From positions 682,001 through 746,000 of the forward strand of contig JAESUZ010001739.1 in NCBI GenBank assembly GCA_017311185.1: a stretch of DNA of 64,000 nt. Reading direction: 5' to 3'. The DNA is from Proteles cristata cristata. Lineage: Eukaryota; Chordata; Mammalia; Carnivora; Hyaenidae. The notes beneath the pieces are model-generated. The model did not search any database. It had not been told where the DNA came from and saw only the letters and a program-made list of their open reading frames with translations. The first letter of the stretch is position 1. Every line of letters begins with the position of its first letter. Below, piece after piece: positions 56,135 through 64,000 of this stretch. The position numbers and the translations under genes are program-made.

Positions 56135-56515
56135 CACAAATTCTATCAGGCTGCTATAGCAAATACCAGAGACTACGTAGCTTATATATAACAGCTATTT
56201 TATTGCTCACAGTTCTTGAGGTGGAGAAGCATAAGACAAAGTTGGCAGTATGATCACTTTCTGGTGAAGACCCTCTCCCTGGTTCACAGCCTTACAGCTT
56301 CTTTCTCACTGTGTGCTCAACATGGTGTAGGGGGCTAGAGAAAGAGATCTCTGTGGAGTCTCTTTAAGAAAGGTACCAAATCCCATTCACAGGGCTCCAC
56401 CCTGATGATCTAAGCACCTCTTAAAGATCCCAACTTCTAATACCATCATCTCTAGGGGTTAGTATTTCACCATATAAACTTCTAGCAGACACAAATATTC
56501 AGATCATGGCACATT
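56135..56515 (+). mobile_element. Ancient interspersed repeat, family uncertain
   Basis: Matches a widespread mammalian repeat in my memory: CAGGCTGCTATAGCAAATAC, ATTGCTCACAGTTCTTGAGG, CAGGGCTCCACCCTGATGAT and ACTTCTAATACCATCATCTC. I cannot say whether it is a MaLR, an L1 5'UTR or another family. Confidence 0.6.
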
Positions 56516-57310
56516 ACATTCAATATATTTCTTAGCTGGTTTTATTGAATGGCCTTGATTTATATAGAGTATCCACAAATTAACAGTGTTTTGTTAATAA
56601 TTTTCTGTATTCCTTTCCAATATTCGTTTCTTTCCTTTTTTTAATGGCTCATTGAAGACTGTCAGCATGTCCAATACTGTCCTCCACAGAAGGTGACAGA
56701 GTTCCTATTCCCTCTCACTTTATCTCTAATGCATTAGTTTCATCAGTAATCATTTTATCCAATGATGTTATAATGTATGTTGGTATGTAGTGAACTTTAT
56801 TTTGGGCTAATATACTCTTCTCATAAATGACCTTTTGAATAGTTGCCACTCAATCTGTTTAACTATGAGAACCATAAACATAAAAAATCATTAAGAAGAT
56901 AGCTATAGTTTGCTGTTGTTGTTGTAAAATTCCATAATCAGGTGTAACTAAACCATACACACTTCGGATAAAGTAGTAAAATTAAATTATTGCCATTTCC
57001 CACTGGGCAAAAAAAAACTATACTGAGTTACATAATTTAACAAACAGGAAAGATAAAAGGATGTATACTTAATGTTTGATTTTATTGGTATGGCTTACTT
57101 TAACAAAAAAATCACCTGAATATTTAGTAATCCAAAAATGTAACTCCTTATAGCTATATATAAAAAAAGTATTTAAAATGGTCAACTTTGATTGAAACAC
57201 TATTTTTAATCCATTCATTTCCTATTCACTATTAAACATCAAGCACTATGTTAGTTGCAGGGGGATTACAATAGTAAGGCAATTTTTTTCTTCAGTCAAC
57301 TTACAAACTA
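56516..57310. other. Intron DNA, nothing recognised
   Basis: No exon, RNA gene or repeat family recognised. Confidence 0.5.
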
Positions 57311-57313
57311 GTA

Positions 57314-57535
57314 TAGGGACTGACAAAATTTTGCTGTAGAGGGCCACATAATAATATATGCATCTAGGGGGTCATATAGTCTCTGTTGTCAACTACTTGC
57401 CTCTGTTGTAAGGCAAAAACAGACATAGACAACAGGTAAAAAGCGAGCATGTGTTTAAATAAAACTTAATTTACAAAACAGGTGGGGGCCAGATCTGGTC
57501 AATGGGCTATAGTTTGCCAACATGTGCTACAGTAA
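57314..57535 (+). mobile_element. Old hAT-type non-autonomous DNA transposon
   Basis: GGCCACATAATAATATATGC, CATATAGTCTCTGTTGTCAA, AAATAAAACTTAATTTACAA and GGTGGGGGCCAGATCTGGTC run in the order of a known mammalian hAT MER element. The diverged ends GGGACTGACAAAAT / TAGTTTGCCAACATG are inverted relative to each other. Confidence 0.7.
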
Positions 57536-57817
57536 AAAATAACAAATTAGGAATTTCAGTACTTTACGGTAAATGCAATGATACTATCATGGGAGCATGA
57601 TCTAAGAGAATCAATAAAGTCTTCTGGGAGAGGGCAACAATCCAACTGACTACTCCATTTTCTCAAATTTAGCAAATAGTTTATTATAATGTGTCACCAT
57701 TATAAAATCTCATTCTATAAACGGAAAACCTATTTGACTGTGTAAAAGCTGCTTCATTATATAGTATTCTCTTCTAGTTGTTTGTGAAAAATACCACAAG
57801 CACATTTGAAGGCTTAC
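57536..57817. other. Intron DNA 3' of the 57818-58010 exon
   Basis: No feature apart from the donor site GTAAGCC immediately left of 57818. Confidence 0.5.
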
Positions 57818-58010
57818 CTTGAGTGACTGTTTTGAGAACAATTAAAGTTGATAAAAATCTCAGTGGTAAACTGGAGCTCTTAAAGAAAGCAGCTGTCTTT
57901 GGTTTATTCTCCACTGAGTGTTCTAAAGAATTATCCTGATTTCCCTTAGTTACTACTCCTTTGAATACGTCTTCACCCAATCTCCTCAATGTTGACGTCA
58001 TAGTTGAATG
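57818..58010 (-). CDS. CCDC138: CCDC138 coding exon, fourth from the end
   Basis: A 193-nt exon with acceptor TACATATTTTTAACAG and donor GTAAGCC. It begins in phase 0 and reads HSTMTSTLRRLGEDVFKGVV, then a TKGNQDNSLEHSVENKPKTA stretch and a leucine-rich RFLSTLIVLKTVTQ end. It leaves one base (G) to start the alanine codon completed by the next exon. The match to human CCDC138 is recognised from memory; differences are few. An internal ATG (MTSTLRR) makes it look like an open frame of its own, but the acceptor and the in-frame HST upstream show it is internal. The preceding coding exon is not within the remaining 6 kb of the window. Confidence 0.95.
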
Positions 58011-58013
58011 CTG

Positions 58014-58205
58014 TTAAAAATATGTACTATTTTAGTTTATTTGTTTATATCCATAATATATTTCAAATACTACAATCAAACACAGAAACTAAAAAAAGTC
58101 AAATTTTTTCTAATTAAAATGGGTAAGATATATGCAAGACTAAAAAGTAATAATTTTATAATCAACCTTTAAAAATTATTTATGACTACTTTTCTAAAAG
58201 AATGA
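58014..58205. other. Intron DNA 5' of the exon
   Basis: No feature apart from the acceptor tract. Confidence 0.5.
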
Positions 58206-58211
58206 GCAGTC

Positions 58212-58440
58212 TGGGACACCTGGGTGGCTTAGTCAGTTGAGCGTCCAACTCATGATTTCAATTCAGGTCATGATCTCATGGTTGGTGAGGTTGAGCCCCA
58301 CATCAGGCTCTGTGCTGCCAGTGCAGGGCCTGCTTGGGATTCTGTCTCTCCCTTTCTCTCTGCCCATCCCCTCTACTCACACACAACACGTGTACGCGCG
58401 TGCTCTCTCTCTCTCAAAATAAACATTAGAAAATACAAAT
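58212..58440 (+). mobile_element. Carnivore tRNA-Lys SINE
   Basis: GGGACACCTGGGTGGCTTAG head, CAACTCATGATTTCAATTCA variant. Short TSD AGCAGTC at 58205-58211 and 58442-58448. Confidence 0.93.
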
Positions 58441-58448
58441 AAGCAGTC

Positions 58449-59090
58449 AACAAGAATTAAGAACATGGAAATGGTACTTTTCTATGAAAAAAATTAGGAG
58501 AAATGAGAATTTGAAAATGTTTAAGAACATAATATGATATGGCACAGAGAAATCAAAGGAGCAAAAAGGTAGACAACTATAGTTTCTTCACTCCTCCACC
58601 ATTACTCATAAATAGCTTATCAGGTGTATCTTACAGTGTTAGCTTATAAAGTGATTATCTAGAGCCTTACTGCTTTATAACTCAGTATGATTATAACCAT
58701 CACAGTGATTTTGAGAACTTTAATGATTGCAAAAGAATAAAATACTGGGTTAGAATTGTGGATAATTCTCATGGAGAATAAACTAAAACAAGACAATGGG
58801 CAAAACAGAAATGCTGGCATATAAATACTTCTCAAATAATAAAAGCTTTTATGATATTCAGTGTATATATTAAGAACCAAATAAAGGAAAACCATTTCAC
58901 ACTGCTGCAAATGAGGGCACATACCCACACTATGAAATAACTTAAATACGGGTAACAAGTATTTGCTTTAGAATTTCTACATATTAAAATCAGAGAGGTA
59001 CGTGGAGGTTTTATGGGTATCAATAAAGCACAATGATTGAGTTGTAAACGGCATGACAGATGCAATCTAATTTAAATATACGGTCAGTAA
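58449..59090. other. Intron DNA, nothing recognised
   Basis: Searched specifically for the next upstream CCDC138 exon; none seen. Confidence 0.5.
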
Positions 59091-59094
59091 ATTT

Positions 59095-59345
59095 TGAATC
59101 CAAAAAAGGAACCCTTATACACTGTGGATGGGAATGTAAACTGGTATAGCAATGGTGGAAAATAGTAGGGAGGATCCTCAAAATATTAAAAATAGAAAAT
59201 CCAGTAATTCTATTAGTTATTTACCCAAGGAAAACAAAAACATTAATTCAAAAGGATATGTGCAGCATTATTTACAATAGCCAAGATATGGAAGCAGCCT
59301 AAGTGTCTGTCAACAGATAACTGGATAAGAAAGATGTGTTTATAT
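59095..59345 (+). mobile_element. Old LINE-1 3' fragment
   Basis: ACACTGTGGATGGGAATGTA, GGTATAGCAATGGTGGAAAA, ATTTACAATAGCCAAGATAT and CTAAGTGTCTGTCAACAGAT, on the plus strand. Truncated at both ends. Confidence 0.8.
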
Positions 59346-61292
59346 GTGCAAAGCAACAGAGTTACAAAATATAAGGCAAAAAAAAAAATGATAAAACCAA
59401 ATAGGACAAGTATATAAATTCACAATTATAACTGAAGATGTCTCTGAACACTCGATTCAACTAGACAGATTAACAAGGATATAAACTAATTCCAAAATAT
59501 TATCAACCAGCAGAATCAAATCCACATTTATAGAACACTCCATACAACAACAGCAGACTACACATCTCAGCCAAACAATATCAACAATACAACCAAGCCA
59601 GAAAAAACACAAAGGTAAAAGAAAGATCTATAACAAACTTCTAAATAAATCATGGGTCAAGAGGATGTCTCAAGGGAAATTTAAAAAATACATTAAACTG
59701 AAAGTAAATGAAAATAAAAAGTAAATCAAAATTGTGGGATACAGTTAACGCAGTGTTGAAAGAAAAACAGCACTAAAAATATCACTATGTTAGAAAAAAA
59801 GGAAATCTCAAATCAGTAATCTAAGTTTTTTATCTCAGTAACCAGAAAAAAGGAGAACAAAATAAATCCAAATCAAACAGAAGAAACAATTAAGAGATAA
59901 AAATTAAAACTATGAAACAGATGATATTTTGGAAAAAAATTAACAAAACAAATTTCCATCAAGAAAGACAAAAACAATGACACAATATCAATACCAGGAA
60001 TGAAACAGAGGGTATCACTACAAACACTGAGAATTTCAAAAGGACAATAAGAGACTATTATGAAAAACTTTACACAATTATATTTAACAGCTTAGAAAAA
60101 TGGCTCATTTAACTCCTTGAAAAGCATACACTTCTACAAATCACTTATATGAATTACTTATTAGAATATCCTTATAACAATTAAGGAGCTTGAATCTCCA
60201 AAAAAAAGACATCTTCAGGCTAAGCTTTATAGAAGAATTCTACCAGATGTCTAAAGAAAAATTAACACCAATTCTATCTAATTTCTTTCAGAAAAGTAAG
60301 AGGATGGTACACTTTCCAATTAATTTTATGAAAACAGTATCACCTTGATACAAAACCAAAGACAGTATAAAAGAATTAAAAACTGTAAACCACTATCCTT
60401 AATGAATATACATAGGAAGCTCTTTAACAAAATATCAGGAAACAGAATTCAGCAAATATAAAAAGGACTATACCACATGGCCAAGTGGGGTTTATTTTAG
60501 GAATATGTGGCTAGCACAGTATTTGAAAGCCAATGAGTAACCCACCACATTATCAGGTTAAAGAAAAAATAAATCACATGATCATATCAATAAATGCAAA
60601 AATCCATTTTAAAAACATCTTAACACTCATTCATGATTATAAAAAAATCAAGAAAATAGTAATAGAAGGGAACTAAGCTATAAAATTACAGCTAATATTA
60701 TATTTAATAGCAAAGGACTGTTTTCCCCTAATATCAAGAACAAGCCAATGACATCCATTATCATTCATATTCACAGTCCTAGATACTGTAGCTTATGCAA
60801 GACAAAAATTGAAGACAATCAAAAAAGAAACAAGAAAACTTCCTTATTCACAGACACATGACTATGTAGAAAATCCCAAAGAATCTTTAAAAAAACTCCT
60901 GGAACTAATAAGATCATGGTCATAGGGTATGGAATCAATAGAATACCAACATGGTCACCAAAATTTTAAAAATATCAATTACAATCATTCAAAAACATTA
61001 AATATGCAGCTGAAAATCTAACAAATAATAGAGAGAAATTTTATGTTTAAAACCATATAACATGGATGAAAGAAATCAACTTTCTAAACAAAATGGATAA
61101 ATATATCGTGTTCCTGAACTGGAAGACTCAACACTGTAAAGACGTCAATTTTCCTTAAATTTATATACAGGCTAATCCAATTCCTATCAAAATCTCAGCA
61201 AGATATTTTGTAGATCAAGAAGATTATATTAATATGTAAGGGAAGACAAAGGAACTATTTATAAACATTTCTGAAAAACAGGAAAATGGGGG

Positions 61293-61521
61293 AATGTCTG
61301 GGTGGCTCAGTACATTGAGTGTCCAACTTTGGCTCAGGTCATGATCTCACAGTTTGTGAGTCTGAGCCCCATGTTGGGCTCTGTGCTGACAGCTTGGAGC
61401 CTGGAGTCTGCTTCTGATTCTGTGTCTCCCTCTCTCTCTCTGCCCTTCCATCACTCATGTGCTCTGCCTCTCTCTCTCACAAAAATAAACATTAAAAACA
61501 TTTTTTAATTACAAAAAAAAA
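61293..61521 (+). mobile_element. Carnivore tRNA-Lys SINE
   Basis: GAATGTCTGGGTGGCTCAGT head. TSD AAACAGGAAAATGGGGG / AAACAGAAAAATGGGGG (17 bp, one mismatch) around the element. Confidence 0.95.
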
Positions 61522-61575
61522 AAAAACAGAAAAATGGGGGAAAATCAATCTACTCAATTTCAAAACATATTTAAA

Positions 61576-61785
61576 AATTTTTTGAATGTTTTATTTACTT
61601 TTGAGAGAGAGACAGCCTGAGCAGGAGAGGGTAAGAAGAGACCAAGACACAGAATCCAAAGACAGGCTCCAGCCTCTGAGCTAGCTGTCAGCACAGAGCC
61701 CGATGCGGGGCTCGAACCCACAAACTGCGAGATCATGACCTGAGCTGAAGCCGGATGCTTAACCAACTGAGCCACCCAGGCGCCC
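61576..61785 (-). mobile_element. Carnivore tRNA-Lys SINE
   Basis: Antisense element with head GAGCCACCCAGGCGCCC. TSD TTCAAAACATATTTAAA (61559-61575) / TTCAAAAACATATTTTA (61786-61802), with small indels. Confidence 0.94.
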
Positions 61786-62470
61786 TTCAAAAACATATTT
61801 TAAAGCTATACGAATCAACAGTATATAACTGGCAAGAACAGACATTCAGATACATAGAACATAACAGAGAATCCAGAAAGAAACCCACATAATTATTCCC
61901 AACTGACAAAGGTACAGAGGAAGGAAAGACTTTTCAATAAATGGTGCTAGAGCAATTGGACATTTACATGCAAAAAAATAACCCTCATCTAAGTCTTACA
62001 CCTCATACAAAATTAACTCAAACTGTACATGCACTTAAATATAAAATGCAAATGTAGAAAATTTTAAGAAAAAAACCAGGAGAACACAATATAGACTAGG
62101 CAATCTTACACTTGACCCAAAAGCAACATCCACAAAAGGAAAAACCAATTAACTGGAAATCATCAAAATTTAAAAGCTCTGAAAAAACACCGTTAGGATG
62201 AAAATACAAGCTACAAAAAAGAAAAATAATACTTCCAAATGACATATCCAACAAAGGACTAGTATCTAAAATATGTAAAGAGCTCTCAAAACAACAGAAG
62301 ACAATCCAATTAGAGAATGGGCAAAAGACAATAAATAGACTGAAGAGGATATATATTTGGAAAGCAAACACATGAAAAGATAAGTTTAGCCAATGAAGAG
62401 ATGCAAGTTAGAACTCCAATGAGAAAACAATACTACCACAATGGTGAAAATAAAAAGCAGCAATAACATA

Positions 62471-62682
62471 GGGGTACCTGGGTGGCTCAGTGGGTGAAGC
62501 TTCCAACTCTGTTTCAGGTCAAGTCATGATCTCACAGTTCGTGGGTTCAAGCCCCTTGTCAATCTCCACGCTGCTCCTGCAGAGCTACTTGGGATTTTCT
62601 CTCTCCCTCTCTCTCTGCCCCTTCTCTGTTTGCACACACACTCTCTCTCTCCAAACAAATAAACAAATAAAATAATAAAACT
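62471..62682 (+). mobile_element. Carnivore tRNA-Lys SINE
   Basis: GGGGTACCTGGGTGGCTCAG head, then GGGTTCAAGCCCCTTGTCAA, with CAAATAAACAAATAAAATAA tail. TSD unclear. Confidence 0.92.
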
Positions 62683-63445
62683 TAAAAAAAAACCCACTAA
62701 ATGCTGGTGATAACACGGAGAAACTAGGTCACTCATCTATTGCTGGTAAGAGTGTAAAATAATAAAATCACTCTTAAAATTTGGCAGTTTATTAAAAAAA
62801 TTAAACATGGAGCTACCACATAACAACTGCACTCCTGGACATTTATCCCAGAGGAATAAAAATTTATTTATATACAAAAACCTCAACATAAATGTTTACA
62901 GCATTTATAATGGTCAAAAACCAGTTTCCTTTAATCAATGAATGGTTAAAATGTGGTACACTCCTATCATGGAATCAATAAAAAGAAATGCCATAACTTA
63001 AATAGATCTCCAGCAAATTATGCTAAGTAAAAAACGTCAATCTCAAAGGGTTATATACTATATAATTCCACTCATAACCTTTGCGAAATGACAAAATTAT
63101 AGACATAGACATTAGTGGTTGGAGGAATTAAAGAAGGAGTAGGGCAGAAGGAAAATGGGTATTGCTATAAAAAGGCAACATGAGAGAGCTTCTGATTTCT
63201 GGTTAGACAGGTAAGGGGGTTGGAAGTTGTCACTCCAACCTAACAAAAGTAAAAAGCTAAACTGAAAAACTGACAACTTTCTTAGATCCAACAGAAGTGA
63301 GATCACAGGGCAAAGCCCAAACTTTGGAGACAGACAGGTGAATATAGAGAATTTTAACTTACTGCAGCAGAAACCCATGAGCTGAAACCTCTGCAGGAAT
63401 TTTACCAGGGTAAGAAAATCTAAACCATAACTGAAAATTGCTGGA

Positions 63446-63550
63446 GTGCTTAATTCAGCAGCACATACACTAAACTTGGAACATTACAGAAAAGATAAGC
63501 ATGGCCCCTACATAAGGATGACATGCAAATCTGTGAATCATGCCATATTA
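63446..63550 (+). pseudogene. U6 snRNA retropseudogene
   Basis: GTGCTTAATTCAGCAGCACA at the start, then ATACAGAAAAGATAAGCATGG-type core (one base longer than shown) and CCCCTACATAAGGATGACAT, ending CATGCCATATTA. This follows U6 over its whole length with about 15 substitutions, including the usually invariant ACAGAGA box (here ACAGAAAAG). No U6 promoter was recognised upstream, and flanking repeats mark it as a retroposed copy. Confidence 0.93.
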
Positions 63551-63617
63551 AAAAGAAGAAGGAGGAGGCGGAGGAGGAGGAGGTGGAGAAGGAAGGGAGG
63601 GAGGGAGGCAGGGAACA
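63551..63617 (+). repeat. (GAA/GGA)n tail of the U6 retrocopy
   Basis: AAAAAGAAGAAGGAGGAGGC leading into GGA and GGGA units. It lies between the U6 3' end and the downstream TSD, so it is best read as a degenerated A tail. It yields a spurious poly-arginine frame. Confidence 0.85.
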
Positions 63618-64000
63618 GAAAATTGCTGAAGGCCCAATGTAAACAAGTCTGAGAGTTAAAAATGCTGGCCGGGGCCAGTCACAAGGGAGTTCTCAAATTT
63701 TGCTAGTTTTAGTTGAGGAGCTCTAATAGTTCTCACAGTGAAGACCTGAGAAAAACCCCCTCATGCTTCAGGTAGGAGGAGTAAAAAAGTAACCATTTGG
63801 AAATATGACACAATTTTGTCCTTGTTAAGAAGATTTGTCCTCAAGAGAAACTACCTTACCAGAGCCTAACCTACTGGGGTTTTATAAGAGTCTAACAGAC
63901 TTAGCAGAAAGGAAATACTAAACTCCAGCCCACTCTAGCAATCCTGCCCCACCTCATGGGGAGAAAAACTAAGAGGCATTTATGAAGTTCACAGCCTTGA

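Larger units (their letters stand above)
59400..63130 (+). mobile_element. Old LINE-1 ORF2 and 3' end, interrupted by three SINEs
   Basis: A-rich plus strand with eroded ORF2 wording in order: the RT approach at 60215-60350 (TCTACCAGATGTCTAAAGAA), AAACAGTATCACCTTGATAC, the palm near 60840, GCTAATCCAATTCCTATCAA at 61171, and the 3' part at 62700-63110 (TCATCTATTGCTGGTAAGAG, CATTTATCCCAGAGGAATAA). SINEs at 61293, 61576 and 62471. No frame is open for long. Confidence 0.75.
63185..64000 (+). mobile_element. Old LINE-1 5'UTR-like sequence, running out of the window
   Basis: GTTAGACAGGTAAGGGGGTT, GTCACTCCAACCTAACAAAA and AAAGCTAAACTGAAAAACTG resemble the 5' end of old mammalian L1s. A U6 retrocopy (63446-63617) interrupts it. 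Boundaries and family are uncertain. Confidence 0.45.

Noticed and set aside
63559..63652. Arginine-rich open frame
   Set aside because: It translates the (GGA)n tail of the U6 retrocopy.
58014..64000. Next upstream CCDC138 exon (expected to encode the region ending WSLRQLDAGAQ in human)
   Set aside because: No matching reverse-complement coding stretch with splice sites was found, so it probably lies beyond the window.

Overview
This is mammalian nuclear DNA, almost certainly from a cat-family carnivore. The evidence is about 37 copies of the carnivore tRNA-Lys-derived SINE (CAN-SINE/SINEC type, head GGGCGCCTGGGTGGCTCAG, tail CTCTCTC...AAATAAATAAA), including a young-looking subfamily with perfect target-site duplications (TSDs), together with carnivore-type LINE-1 copies and old mammalian repeats (MIR, L2, hAT and Tigger elements). 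There is no bacterial-style gene content, no operons and no CRISPR. Repeat family names are by eye from memory of consensus sequences, without RepeatMasker.

The one protein-coding gene I can support is the 3' end of CCDC138 on the minus strand. Its last four coding exons lie at 58010-57818, 42737-42561, 21368-21230 and 13097-12932. All splice sites are GT-AG, the phases join without a break (193, 177, 139 and 166 nt) and the frame ends in TAG at 12932-12934. They encode about the last 224 residues. Upstream exons, including the coiled-coil part, must lie beyond position 64000; I searched 58014-64000 for the next one and did not find it. Positions 1-12931 are downstream of the gene. The next gene is not recognisable here.

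Layout: 1-5100 is intergenic DNA with MIRs, a SINE and a MER5-like element. 5110-11450 is very old antisense LINE-1 peppered with SINEs. 11454-12931 is gene-proximal flank and 3'UTR. 13098-21229 is the last intron and holds a full-length 6.3-kb LINE-1 (minus strand, 15-bp perfect TSD). 21369-42560 is a 21-kb intron holding a second young LINE-1 (plus strand, internally rearranged, inserted into an old Tigger element), plus an LTR and many SINEs. 42738-57817 and 58011-64000 are further introns made of LINE-1, L2, MIR, hAT and SINE copies, with a retroposed U6 snRNA copy near the right edge.

The most unusual feature is the pair of LINE-1 copies in inverted orientation on either side of the 139-nt exon at 21230-21368. 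Their 5' parts differ substantially and each has its own large lesion. However, one 1,934-bp block (13787-15720 versus 27381-29314, inverted) shows no difference wherever I compared it, with abrupt edges: about 5% divergence on one side and 3-4 differences in about 150-200 bp on the other. This looks like a recent gene-conversion tract, or an assembly artefact. It also makes a long perfect inverted repeat that could fold in the CCDC138 pre-mRNA, favour exon circularisation or skipping, or mediate inversion of the exon.
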